DNA of 64,000 bases from Ilex aquifolium. Taxonomy: Eukaryota > Streptophyta > Magnoliopsida > Aquifoliales > Aquifoliaceae. The notes under the pieces were generated by a model. That model did not search any database. It was not told the origin of the DNA and saw nothing but the letters and a program-made list of their open reading frames with translations. The position numbers were made by a program, and so were the translations under genes. This document shows, in pieces, positions 13,139 through 26,030 of the stretch; position 1 is the first letter of the stretch, and every line of letters begins with the position of its first letter. The stretch covers positions 10,343,064-10,407,063 of the forward strand of contig OX637397.1 of NCBI GenBank assembly GCA_951799425.1. Reading direction: 5' to 3'.

Positions 13139-13721
13139 TCTATATAATAAAGTAGCTTACAATTCAAATCTCAAAAGATAAACAAAATGACTTTTGCTAT
13201 TCGCGGTTGAGATCTATTTAAATTTTACTTTAAAGTTAATCTAACGGTTAATATTAACACCCTAAATTTAATAGGAAAAATAGGTCCCTAAAGGTGTGTT
13301 TGGAATGACTTTTTAAAAGTACTTTTAAAAATTATTTCTCATAAGTATTTTAAAAAAAAAAAAAATAGTGCTTGAAACCGTCCCACCACTACCTCTACCA
13401 CCGCCACCGCCGCCACCACCACCACCACCGTCGCCGCCACCACCACCGCTGTCGTCATCGTCGCCACCACCACCGTCGCCATCGACGCCACCACCATCGT
13501 TGTCACCGTCGCCACCACCACCACCGCCACCACGGTCATTGCCACCCACCACAACCATCATCGTCTCCTACCACCACCACCTCTCACCTTCACTACAACC
13601 GATGCATAAATTCATTTATCTCTCCTCTATGTTTGTGATTTGATTTTGGATATGAATACAAATATATTTATTGTTTACCATTTTTTATTACTCTGTGCCT
13701 TCAGGCACAGGCAATAACTAG
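13139..13721 (+). mobile_element. Helitron-like element, tandem copy 1
   Basis: Starts TCTATATAATAAAGTAGC and ends CAATAACTAG. A perfect hairpin TGTGCCTTCAGGCACA lies 8 bases before the CTAG end, matching the Helitron 5'-TC...hairpin...CTAG-3' plan with no terminal inverted repeats. The middle is a (CCACCG)n-like trinucleotide tract at about 13380-13560. It encodes no RepHel protein; long open frames over the tract are low-complexity artefacts. Confidence 0.75.
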
Positions 13722-14059
13722 TCTATATAATAAAGTAGCTTACAATTCAAATTTCAAAAGATAAACAAAATGACTTTTGTTTTTCGCGGTTGAGATCACT
13801 TTAAATTTTACTTTAAAGTTAATCTGACGGTTAATATTAACACTCCAAATTTAATAGGAAAAAGAGATTCCTAAGGGTGTGTTTGGGATAACTTTTTAAA
13901 AATACTTTTAGAAATTATTTCTCATAAATACTTTAAAAAAAAAAAATAGTGTTTGAAATCGTTCCGCTACTACCTCTACCACCACCACCACCACCACCAC
14001 CACCGCCGCCACCGCCACTACCGCCACCCCCCCCGCCGTCGCCGCCACCACCACCACCA

Positions 14060-14092
<33 letters not shown>

Positions 14093-14386
14093 TCGTCGCC
14101 GTCGCCGTCGCCACCACCGTCGTCGCCGCCTCCACCACTACCACCACCGCCGCCGTCGTCGCCACCACCACCATCGTCGCCCCCACCACCACCGCCACCA
14201 CGGTCATTGCCACCCACAACTATCACCGTCTCCTATCACCACTACTTCTCACCCCCACTACAACCGATGTTTAAATTCATTTATCTTTCATCTATGTTTG
14301 TGATTTGATTTTGGATATGAATACAAATATGTTTATTATTTATCATTTTTTATTACTATGTGTCTTCAGGCACAGACAATAACTAT
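13722..14386 (+). mobile_element. Helitron-like element, tandem copy 2
   Basis: Begins TCTATATAATAAAGTAGC directly after the CTAG of copy 1, with no base between. It ends CAATAACTAT, one change from CTAG; the hairpin has one mismatch (GTGTCTTCAGGCAC). The interior matches copy 1 closely except for a longer CCA/CCG/TCG tract (13970-14200). Confidence 0.75.
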
Positions 14387-14389
14387 GTT

Positions 14390-14984
14390 TCTATATATAT
14401 AATAAAGTAGCTTACAATTCAAATCTCAAAAGATAAACAAATGACTTTTGCTATTCGCGGTTGAGATCGCTTTAAATTTTACTTTAAAGTTAATCTAACG
14501 GCCAATATTAACACCCTAAATTTAATAGGAAAAATAGGGCCTTAAGGGTGTGTTTAGAGTGACTTTTTAAAAGTACTTCTAGAAATTATTTCTCATAAAT
14601 ACTTTAAAAAAAAAATAGTGTTTGAAACCACTCCACAACTACTTCTACCACCACCACCACCACCACCACCACTGACACCGCCGTTGTCGACGCCGCCACC
14701 ACCACCACCGCTGCCGCCGCCACCCCCCCCACCACCGCCACCACCAACGCCACCACACCCACCACCGCCGCCGCCACCATGGTCATCGCCACCAACCACA
14801 ACCATCACCGTCTCCTACCACCACCATTGTCGCCCACCACCTTTCACTCCTACTACAAACCGATGCTTAAATTCATTTATATCTTCTCTGTGTTTGTGAT
14901 TTGATTTTGGATATGAATACAAATATGTTTATTGTTTACTATTTTTTATTACTCTGTGTGCCTTCAGGCACATGCAATAACTAT
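14390..14984 (+). mobile_element. Helitron-like element, tandem copy 3
   Basis: Begins TCTATATATATAATAAAG and ends CAATAACTAT, with an intact GTGCCTTCAGGCAC hairpin. It again carries a CCA/CCG tract (14645-14800). Three bases (GTT) separate it from copy 2, and the same GTTTCTATAT follows its own end, where the sequence returns to the foldback arm (GGTCCCTC). Confidence 0.75.
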
Positions 14985-15424
14985 GTTTCTATATGGTCCC
15001 TCAAACTAGACAACATTCAATTTACTAACGATTTTTTATCATAAACTTGTCATGTGATACTTAAATATGGGTAAAAAATAATTTAGGTAATTCTTGACCA
15101 AAATTTAGATAGCTAATAATTAAAATTGTATAATTTGGGTAGTTTTTTTTACTAAAATTTGGATAAAAATTTGGTCAAAAGTTATTCAAGTTTTTTTTTT
15201 CCTCACATTTAGATATTATGTAACAAGTTTATAATAAAAAAATCATTAACAATTTGAATGTTGTCTGGTTGAGGGACCACATAGAAATATATTTAATACT
15301 TTAAGGATTAAAATAATGCGATTAAAATATTATGGACCAAAATGATGTAATTGTAATATTCGGGATCAAAATAAAATAAATTTCATACTTTAGATACCTC
15401 CCGTGCAATTAACTCTTAAAGTTA

Positions 15425-16567
15425 ATAAAACACTAGAATTGTAACTTATAATTTATATCTTAAACTTAAATTATACACATAAAATTTTTTATTGTGCACG
15501 TAAAAACAAATTTCGCCAAATAAATATAATTTTTTACCCAAGTCATATGTTGGTCATAGAAGGTCATTCCGTCATAATAAATTAATAATTTTTTATGTAA
15601 TGATTAAAGTGAAACATAATTCATAGTTTAAAGATTTGATTGTTACAATTAAAAAATTTAATGACTAAATACAAGTTAGATGCATATTTTATGGTGTAAA
15701 TTATAATTTACCCTAAAAACAAACACAAAAAGATAAGGGTAAAAAATAAAAATAAAAATATTGAACTAAGTTTCAATCTCACTTCACCTACTATATTTTT
15801 ATGGGTTTCACTTAACCTCCTAACTTGTGAATAAACTACAAAAATTAATAGATGTAACAGTTTCTACAAAAATACTAAACTACTCTTGATTGTAATCTAA
15901 TTTTCTTTGTGATGCCATCATTGTAGAACTTTAATATTTAAAAGACAAAATTTGCAACTAACAAATGACTTGGACAGACTTCTTTTTTCACAAAGATTTC
16001 ATTGGTACGATTAGATTTAAGTTTCATATTATGTGTGCTCGAATTTATGTTTAAAGCTTAAAATGATAATTGAATTTTCAAATGAGTTACATAGCAAACG
16101 ACGTTTTTCTTCCTCAATTGAGACTTGGGTAGTGTTATGGTGTATTGGAGTTCTTGAAAGCCATGATCGAGGTGCGTGTGTGTGATGAAAAAATCCACTA
16201 TGATTTGAAAACTTAAAAATCAAAATTTTGAAAAACTTGTTAAAGCTTTAAAAGGAGGGTTGAATCTAGCTAATTTGGGATCAAGAAGTTAAAAAATGCC
16301 CTTAAATTTGAGAAAGCAAGTTGTTCAATGAGTCAAAAATGAATTTACAGGTATGAAGAGAGAGAAATGTGAGAAAGAGAGAAACATGAAGGGTCAAATT
16401 CATAATTTACACAAATGGAGTCGTGTGACCCTCCAGAGTCCTGATTACACAAATCGTGAAACTATGCCAGATTTAGTAAAATTCAACCAGTCCTAATAAG
16501 TTTAGGCCTGGACTTCAAAACTCAACATGAAATTAGTAAATATGAATTTAGTCGTAAAAAGTTCCGG
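15425..16567. other. Intergenic DNA without recognised genes
   Basis: AT-rich sequence with no supported reading frame, RNA gene or clean transposon ends. The frames on either strand are short and low in coding character. Confidence 0.5.
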
Positions 16568-16576
16568 TAAAAAATA

Positions 16577-16883
16577 GGGCGAATTGTACTTTACATTCCA
16601 AAAGATTTCAAAATACTTATTTTGTACTCTCAAAAATTAAATTTCTCACATTATATCCTCAATGTATCAAAAATATTTGCAATGTGGCTCTTTTGTTAAC
16701 TTTCCGTTAGTTTTTCCACCGGTGTTAATGAGTTGACTTTTGACGAAAAAAACAACGGAAGCTAACAGAAATGTCATTTTACAACATTTTTGATACATTA
16801 AAGGTACGATATGAGAAATTTAATATTTAAGGATACAAAGTAAAAATGTTGAAATCTTTTAGGATGAAAAGTACAAAAAACCT
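16577..16883. mobile_element. Foldback Mutator-type MITE
   Basis: A 307-bp element built of two inverted arms of about 130 bp (shared blocks TTGTACTTT, AAAAGATTTCAA, AAATTTCTCA, AATGTATCAAAAAT). A perfect 9-bp target duplication TAAAAAATA lies at 16568-16576 and 16884-16892. No coding capacity; in RNA it would form a near-complete hairpin. Confidence 0.85.
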
Positions 16884-17039
16884 TAAAAAATAAGTGAATC
16901 ACCAGACCCGTTTTATAAATGGATCGATAACGAACTCTGCAAACATAACGTTTACACAAAATGAGCCTATTTATTCACGACTACAAATAAATTGCCCCTT
17001 ATCAGCCCTGAAGAACTATTGAACAACCAAGCACGGTCA

Positions 17040-17300
17040 TACATAGCCTGTTCTCGGGTGAAGCAGGTTCGTGTCGAATTTTTAATGGGTTTGTATAAAA
17101 AAATATCTTACTTATACCTAATTTGCGTTTAATGAGTCGTGTCATATCGGGTTCATGTCGTGCATCAATTGTGTATAACCGACGTATAAAAAGTCGTATC
17201 ATATATTTTTTTTAATTGATTTTATCCATATCCAATTCGTTTATTAACCGTGTCGTATCAGATCCATTCATTTACGAAATTGGTGGCTTAAAGAATATCC
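17040..17300. repeat. Degenerate repeat with GTGTCGTATC-type words
   Basis: Words such as CGTGTCGAATTTTTAATGGG and CGTGTCGTATCAGATCC resemble the hAT-type MITE at 17717-18054. Ends are not definable, so this is probably an old copy or fragment of that family. Confidence 0.4.
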
Positions 17301-17652
17301 AAACCCTCTAAACTCGTATCATGTTAATGAATCGTATACTTTCCTATTTTCAGTGTTTGCCCCAATCCATTAATATTACCTAAAAGAATCTTAAAAAAGC
17401 AGAGGAACCCATTGCACAATCATCCCACTACACATTGTCATCTAAACATCATCGCACTAGTTGATAGAGGAATAAGAGAATGGTATCGAGTTCGACATCG
17501 TACTAAAAATTACAAGGAAAAAGAATTAATTGTAATTTATTTAGGGGGTCGAGTAATGACTCAAAAAGGTCAGTTATGATTCCAAGAAGTTAAGTTTAAG
17601 ATCGATCTTAAAATATTATAATTAATCTCAAATAATTTTATTTTATGAATAA

Positions 17653-18345
17653 CTAGAAATTGTCCTTGTTTTAGGCACAATTTAATATAAAATAAAATTA
17701 TAATTAAAGGAATAATTAGGAATGTCAATCGTGTCGTGTCGTATCATTTTCGTGTCGTGTTATTTTCATGTCGTATCACTTTCGGTACGTGTCGGATTCG
17801 TGTCAATATTCGTGTTAATAAAAAATTATTTAATTTGACAACAACTAATATAATATTATTTAAAAAATTATAAAATTCTTATTTTATGTATACAATACTC
17901 GTTAAATAATTATTTTATATTTACAATATCCATTAATCGTGTTATTTGTGTCGAACCTTAATTTGACCCATTTATTACTCGTGTCAACTAATCGTGTTAT
18001 TTTCGGATTCGATTCGAATCGGGTTCGTGTTAACTGAAAAAATTGACACCCCTAGGAATAATATTTATTGAAAATTAAGATTAAAATTCAGCAAATCTTC
18101 TTTCGAATCTTAAAACCAAAAAATAAATTATTCAGCAGACTTAATTGAGAGAGAAGAAAGAGATATAAGCGAGAGGACTTAGTCTGACCTCGGTTAGACG
18201 AAAATGGATGTACTGATTGGTGTTTTCAAGTTTGGGGAAAAAAAATTTGGGAATAATTTTGAACTATTAGATTAAATGAATTTCAACCGCTCTAGCGTTA
18301 TGCTAACTTAAGGATTCAAAATCAGTTCTATCTTATTAGTATAGA
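17653..18345 (-). mobile_element. Helitron-like element carrying a nested MITE
   Basis: On the minus strand it starts TCTATACTAATAAGATAG at 18345 and ends TTTCTAG at 17653, with a hairpin-forming stretch (TTGTGCCT...AAGGACAA) just before the end. The flanking bases are A and T, the Helitron target. Non-autonomous; it is interrupted by the hAT-type element at 17717-18054, leaving about 350 bp of its own sequence. Confidence 0.7.
17717..18054. mobile_element. hAT-type MITE nested in a Helitron
   Basis: A 338-bp element with termini TAGGAATGTCAAT and ATTGACACCCCTA (11 of 13 matching as an inverted repeat) and a perfect 8-bp duplication GGAATAAT at 17709-17716 and 18055-18062. The TAGGGGTGTCAAT end is a common plant hAT type. 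The interior is full of GTGTCGTGT words. Related debris is seen near 30960-31250 and 35640-35770. Confidence 0.85.
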
Positions 18346-18760
18346 TTTACAAATAATGTCCTTAAAACATGCAGTTATATATTTATCCAACAAAAAATAT
18401 GTTTCTCAAATAAATCAATAATTCTGACCAAAAATAAAATAAAATAAATAAATCAATAATTCTCTCTGTGTCATAGTATATGTCAGTTTATCCAACAAAA
18501 AGTATGTTCCATTTGTACTTTAAGAGAGATGATATTAGAACAGAAAGAATATATGTGGTTTCAGGTTCTATGTGTTATAGTTGACAACAATAGCATTTCA
18601 CAACAGTGGGAATCATCATCTACATACACTTGCTGCAGAAACCCACACTGGGAAATGCTTCATATACATATTATTGCATCTCACAATTGCCAAAAAAATA
18701 AGGAAAAAAAAACATGATTTCGTAATCTCCGTCTCGAGTAAATATTGAAGAACACAAATG
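18346..18760. other. SPS downstream flank
   Basis: AT-rich sequence after the SPS stop codon, which must contain the SPS 3' UTR. I cannot point to a convincing polyadenylation site. No other gene seen. Confidence 0.45.
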
Positions 18761-21700
18761 TCATATACTTGTTCTAGAGACTTGCCTTAATGCATTTGCA
18801 ATCTCTTCTGCTGTTGCTTCACCACTAGTGTAGCTGACCAGTGGGCTCTCTGTTGGAACAATATCGTCTTTTATGTAGCTTCCTGTTGTTCTTAGCAACT
18901 CCTCGGAACCTTTCTCCACCACTCCTTTCATAATTAGTGTCTTATGAGTCCCAGATATTAGTTCTTCATAATCCGTGTCTCCCGTTTCACCAAGAATCAC
19001 ATACATATTAGCAACATTTAATCTCCAACGGACAAACAGGTACCTATTGATCATATCAGAAGAGAAAATAGAAGGAAAAGCGACAATCAAATATCAGAAC
19101 TAGTTTAAAACTCCATCATACTTAAGTTAGTCTCATCTACGACGAAAGCTAGTAAAATCATTCTTAGTCTCCCGTGAGCAAATAAATTGCTTGACCCACT
19201 CAAGTATACGACAAATAGGCAATTATTATTCTTCAGATACCGCGTGGAACACAATGAAAACAATACATCACCATAAGATATATCTAGATTCCTTCATTTT
19301 AAGTTATATCTAAAGATGTTTCGAAAAAAAATGACTTATAATTGATGATAGTCTTGAACAAAACAAGCTGCTGAGAGACAGCTTAATAACTGTTTCTAAA
19401 CCACAAACAGAATTTCTTGTAAATTATTTAGAACTTATTTTTAGTGGCAGATACTTGTATTCAACTTTTTAGCGAGGAAAGGATCCAATATAAATGTTGG
19501 CTACAAGTTTCCATTCCCTCAAGTTCTTTCTGAATATGTTCCGAGGGGCTCTCTGGTATCCAGTGAAAGGTGTGTGTGATCTTTTTCCTCTTTTTTTTTT
19601 CTTTCTTTCTTTCTCTTCCCTGTAACTCTGAATCAGTATTTCCCCCTAGATGCCATGACAGCACTTCCACTATGCTCACTTTAAACGAAAGTTGAGTTCC
19701 ATTGTATTTTACACACAACTTTTGACCACTAACCATTCATTTCATTGGGAGGAGGAAAAGGGAATTAGGTCAGGGGTAGTAGAGATCTCAAGGTTTGGTA
19801 GGAACAGAATGGGAAGGAAAGCAAGAGCGAAAGCGATATCGTTCACCATCGGAAGGGAAAGGCTCCCTCTTTCTATATTCAAACTTTTCGTTTTTAGGTA
19901 AAAAAATAAATAAATAACCAATTAAGGACCAAAATACATCTAGCAAAATATACAGCCCTAATATTATCACCATATACTCTTCAAAAGTTATTCCGCCTTC
20001 TGTACAATGGTAAAGACATCCCTTGCTTTTTATTCAACCAGACAGATAGCAAGGGCAGCACCAGTTTCCCAGTTATACTGCTACCCTCCTACCTTCTTTG
20101 CTCCACCCTCCTACCAAATGGAGCTAAAGTTCGTGTTCTAATACAGAGATATCAATGTAAATTAGCCCATGAATTGAGAATTGAATTGATATAAGACCCT
20201 TGAATTTCTAGTCATCATTGACAAAGATATGATCAGTGTGTACCATAAAACTTACTGAGGACTCATTCTGGTGGATGGAAACAAAATGTGAATGATTCCA
20301 TTTACTTGGAACACTCAAAGAGGCAATGGGTTCACCAGATATTACCTGAGAGCCTGTGCTCGAGATGCAAGCAAAGGGATAACTTGCAATCTTGTTGAGT
20401 GCCTGCAATACATCAGATGACAACGTAGACCCCGAATCCTAAGTTTCTGCCTCATATCATCCACTTTTTTTGCCTACAAAAGCCAACACCCAACAACCAT
20501 CAACCATAAAATAAATCAACCAAAACAACAAAGTGGAGTTTACCAGCCAATGCTTGCATTTAAAATTTATATATCCACCTTATTGATATCCTTTATCAAG
20601 AAAGATAGGCAATGGGAATTGTTTGCTTTTACATCTTCCTCAATGGGACTCGAAGAATGTACACTTCTATCTTCTCCACCTTCAGGTGTATTCATAAGCT
20701 TCCAAATGGTTTTCTTTATTCCATCAGAACCCCAACGGTAGTCGATATGTGTTGCATAATCCGGATCTGGACAAAGCTTTCCACCTTCTTCAGTATATGT
20801 ACCTGGATAGTACACTTCGCTTCCGCTGCTGCAAATTAAAGCATCAAAATCATTTACTTTAATATTTCCTGATTTCAAGAAATCCGTCAATTCCGAAATT
20901 GGCATAGCTGTTGATAGAGCAAAGCCTGAGAATCTCGCAATTTGAGGGTCTAATTTAATGGCTCTAAATATCTCTTGCACAATTTGAATTGTCTTCCTCT
21001 GAGGAGTTCCATTGTCATCATAAGCATCAAGTGCTATAACAATCAATCGACGCCGCCTCCTCAACATGGGATATTTGCTTGGCACATTATCAAGAAGTGC
21101 CCTGTCAACTTTTGACTCTTGTGCTCCTGTTTCTGGCTTCTTCATCCTGCTCATGACTCGTTTCACTTGGTCTTGTACCTCGGGGTCACCACCAGATGCC
21201 GCCGCATAGTCGAGTGATTCATTTAGTGATGATTTATCCCCATCCATAGAGAGCCTAAGGGACATATCTTGCACATCTGTAAGTGAATCATTCAGGGACT
21301 CTTCTGTAGCAAATTCATCCGCTGGTGTGTCGGTCTTCCATTGTGGATGCCTCATCCGGCACGCTGCCACCCTTGTTAAGTACGTGCGACAGTGTTCAGG
21401 CCATGAGAAGAGGTGTATGTTCTTCCAACCATTCTTCCTGCAATCATGCCATAAGTTCTTCTCTGATACTAGCTTAAGCAGTGCATCAGCTATTTCTTGC
21501 TGATTGTGAGGATCCACGAGTAGACCGTTGTTCAATGCCTAAATTAACAAAAATAACCAGCTAAATTGAAAAAATGGTCAAGCATAATTCATTTCAACAT
21601 TATTCAATGTCCATTCGATTTCCCATATGCTTGCCTTCAAATTCTTGATTTTTTGGGCTCTCTTTGTTGGCAACCCAATGGAAAGAAAATGACACATTGT

Positions 21701-24700
21701 AATGCTTGGCAAATCATCGATAATGTAGCATCTTAACGATTATATCCACCAACTATTTGTATCATTAATTTTATATTGTCTATGTATCGTGGGCGCAATT
21801 TGGGAGTGGGGTTTGGGGGTTTTAGTGGGTGTAAAGAAGGCTGGGAAACAGGGGTCATCTTTACCCTGTGAATGTCAACGGGACCACCATTCTTAGTTGC
21901 TACCATCGGAAGTCCATGTGCTGCAGCCTACAATATTCCAGACACACAGGATTCAAAATCTACTTTCGAAAAACAAATTAAGATGAGCCCACAAATATGG
22001 GTTACAATTAAAACTAACCTCAATCAAGGTAAGCCCAAAAGGCTCAATGAATGCTGGATTTATGAAAACTCCCTGACATATTTACAACCATTTGGTGAAT
22101 TGCAACTATATAACACTGTAAAACAACTCTCAAAAACTGCAAAATTCAATAAACCTTCATTTTGCCAGCGAGGCGGTAGATTTCTGGGACATCGCATTGC
22201 TTGTGATGTTTTGGAAAGGAAACTTGCCCATAAAGGTCATACTTATCAATGAGTTTCAATACCATTGTAAGCACGCTAGCATTCCCACCAGACATCTCAT
22301 CTATATCATCCCGATTTCCCATTATAAGTGTCTGCATAAAATTTTGTTAATCTTGTTGCGAGTGTTTGAAAATGTCATCTGGTGGCTAGTTGATAAGTTA
22401 GTGATAGTTCCAGCCTACTTACAAGATTAGCTAGCTCCCTTAATGGGCGGCATTCTCCAAAGGCTTTCAATAGTGTGGTAAGATTCTTTTTTGGATCTGG
22501 TCTTGATAAGGCCAAAATCATTGGCTTGTGAGGATTTGTCAAAAAGCGCATAACCTGCAGCGATGGTTCGATATTTGAGAGGTGAAAAAGACGCTGATAC
22601 ATGACAAGAAATAATCTAAAAATGTGGTACTCACTTCTGACCATATTGGTGGAAGTGCTTTCGGAGAAGCCCCATCAGTGTTGGTCAATGATGTGAGTTC
22701 CCCATCAGCTTCATCTTCTTGAACCACCACACTGCTGAAGTCCATTCCAGGAGGAATGACCTGCAAATATTAAGAATCTAAGGTATTCTGGATGGTTATT
22801 TAACAATGTTCCTTTGAATTTGGGTATAGATTTTCTTCAAGATCAGAACTTTAGCGGAGCCTCCTCTCCTAGTTTTCAATTCAGTATTAATATTTGTTGT
22901 ATCCTCATAGGAGGATGTCCAATTATGCAACAGATATATCACACTTATCGAATTTATGCTATAATATTGTTAAACAACCATCTACTCTAACAACTTGTTA
23001 GAGAGGGTGTAACTTAAGTATTTATATATCAACAGTCAACACACCTCCACAGCCTAGATTTTGGGCCTGACACATGGAATTCTTTTAATTATCAGAGTGA
23101 TAGCGAATTTCGAACACAGGAAGTCACCATGTTAAACAACCATATATTCTAAAAGTTTAAGTTGTTAGAAATGACGTAACTTAAATATTTATACTTCAAC
23201 AACTATAAATATTACTTTGACATCTAAAAAACAAGGTTCATAACCAAGTCAAAAGCACAATGGTCGAACAACATTCCTCATCAAAGTAGATTCTTTTGGG
23301 ACATCATGTGATATGAAAGGGGAGTTTGGAATACATGTTTGCGAGAACAAGCAATGTCAAATGTGCATAATAGGAAATAACAGAAACATTAAATGTTAAA
23401 TTTTTTGTCTATTTCAGCTTTAGTCAATTCTAATTCACCTTAACCAATCCAAAAACAATCTCATATAGGAAATTAATAATTTCCAAAAAAGCACTCTTAC
23501 CGCCATCCTTGGCATGTACCGTCCATGGCAATGGACCCCTCGTCTAGCACGCGCCCTCAAAACTTTCTCAAGCTTTACATCAAACCCATCGTAGAGACCC
23601 CACTGTTCGTCAATCTCCTGCTTGGTGCTTGTGATGACTAGTTCAGCAGCATCAAGTGAAAGCTCTTCTGCTTCTATCCTCCTCATAATTTTATATGTCG
23701 AATTAATATCCTCTTTTGACTGCCTCCCTTGCTTAAGAAGCTGCTCTAGCTTGTTTCTTCCAAGCGAGTGTCCTGTTAGAACCATTGGGATATTTAAAGC
23801 ACCTGAAAGAAGAGCGGCACTATCCCCTGCATCCGCATAATGGCCATGAATTACGTAAGGCCAAACAGGCTGACCCTCACCAACTTGTTCACCCAAAACT
23901 TTAGACATATTAAGAATGTGTGCTAGAGCTCCATCTACAAATTCTTGAACATGAGGCCACAGCAATTCCTTTCGTAGGTATTTGTCACGAGGACCAAATG
24001 GTATCCTTATAATGTAAGCCCCACTGCTTTCTCCCACATCGTTTGCATCAGCATCCTCAGGACCTGCAGTAAGCATTTCCGTGGGCTCTGCATAGCTCCA
24101 ATCCACTTCAGGTGAGGAGATTTGCCGGGTGAATAGATCCACCCTATACACCCCCGGCATTTTGGCAAGTGCCCGAGCAAGCTCTACCACATACTTGATC
24201 TGCAATTTGTACGAAATCAGGTGATATCTGTGAGATGACAAGAAGTATACGAGTAGTTATATGCATAAGGAGGACATTATAGTTATTACAAGGAAGAGGC
24301 TACATTTACCTGGCCACCAGTATCAGAATCACGACCAAGCTCCATATTATCTCCACGGACCAAACCATGCAAACTGGTTAAGAAAACAAGCAATTACGAA
24401 TTTGGCACTTCAAAGCATTTGGTCAAGTAATTTAATGCTGGAAATAGCTTACACCAGTGGTGTAAAGGATTTACTATGGAGTAACTACTATATATAATTT
24501 CTTCAAAACATCTACTTAAGCTGCCAATTTAGTTATTTGAACAGTAGGACTTTTGAAGTGGTTTAGCAACATGAAAGGAAAAAACAAAGTTGTTTACGAA
24601 TGTAAATCAACAAGGCCACTGCAGAAACATAAAATGTCAATAAAAATGTTGTGGTACAATTGCAGCATCTAAATCCTGTTCTTAGCATCCAAAAGGAGGA

Positions 24701-25986
24701 TTAGAAATTAATCTGAAATAGGGAAATAAGTATTATTAGAGTGACTGTTGGAACTTGGTATTAATTATTCTTTGAAGCGGATCATTAAACCAGCTTAGTG
24801 ATCTGTATGTCAAATATGATTGTCAAACTTACAAATGAAATATAAATATCACAAAATGATTGGGAGAAGAAACATATCAACTTGAAAGACAATTAACATT
24901 GATGAAACAGTAATTTGGCAGAAATCCTCAAAGCATGTTCTGAGTACAATAATATAGAAAAGGTGTACCTAATTAAAACAATGTAAAGTTTCTTCTCCTT
25001 GTTGTTGTCCGACCATACTTCCAAGTTGGAGAAGTTTCGTTGGAACTTTTTACTCGGGCTGTCGATTGATATTGCCTCTCCCAGAACATCTCCCTTCTCT
25101 CCCTCAGATAAATCTTCGGACATGTCCTCAGTCACATCTCTACGTCCTTGTTCTCGTTCCCACCTCCGATTTGCTAACCGTTGGAAATCCTCCCATTCCA
25201 ACTATCAAAGAAAGCAAATGCACTATGTTAAGTCATGCAGCATATTCCCCTTAAGATTAACATACTGTATGGTTGGCATACGAAACGCTCATTTCTGTTC
25301 TGAGTCCAAGACCAAGCAAATTTCTCTCGTAAAAGCATATCTAGGTCGCTTGCTGAACAAAATCTTAATCAATCTCACTTCTAGTTTTCATTATATCTTT
25401 TACGTGTTTACTCTAAAACTTTCAATTTCAGTGGCCATTACTTGCAATGGATTAGTTGAAACACAAAGTGGAAAACAGATAAATTGGACTGATTTGGACA
25501 AGGGTGTACATAAAACACTGTAATCAGAGCACTGCTCAAAAAGATGAACATCACAAATGACCACAACATTAGTTCTCCCATTAAGAAGATCGTAGATGAT
25601 TGCATGTACATTCCAATAGGCAAAAACATAGTGAAATTTCTTCCAAAACTCTGCCTTCGTCGCTATTAACTGGTTTCTGGAAAGGAATTTTAGTGATGAA
25701 AACAATCTCAATTGAATACACTCTGTATGATGGGACAGAAATGGACGCCGCTAATACATAAACCTAAGATGCCAGGCATAATTAATCACATCAATGTAAA
25801 TGGTTGGATTTGTAGGTCCCGGTAACTACATTTCCCATCCGAGGACTATCTATATACTACACCATTTGACATACAATATTTGGTGGACACCACATTAATC
25901 CTAAATTTTTATCCAACTGCACACAAAGTTTAGTGACAAAACTAGACAGTTACATATATATTAACCTTTCTAATGGAACACTGGTC

Positions 25987-26030
<44 letters not shown>

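Larger units (their letters stand above)
13047..15415. mobile_element. Long foldback (Mutator-type) element split by a Helitron array
   Basis: The outer arms are inverted copies: 13047-13138 continued by 14985-15080 mirrors about 15180-15415. Shared blocks include AATTGCAC at the tips, TTTATTTTATTTTGATCC, and TGGTCCCTCAA next to GACAACATTCAA. A perfect 9-bp direct repeat TTAAAGTTA flanks it at 13038-13046 and 15416-15424, which suits Mutator-like elements. Without the insert the element is about 520 bp and almost entirely arms. There is no coding capacity. Confidence 0.75.

Noticed and set aside
13325..14899. Long open frames encoding poly-Pro/His or poly-Gly/Ala/Val on both strands
   Set aside because: They follow directly from the CCA/CCG triplet tracts and occur in several frames at once. 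There is no domain, no splice context and no codon signal.
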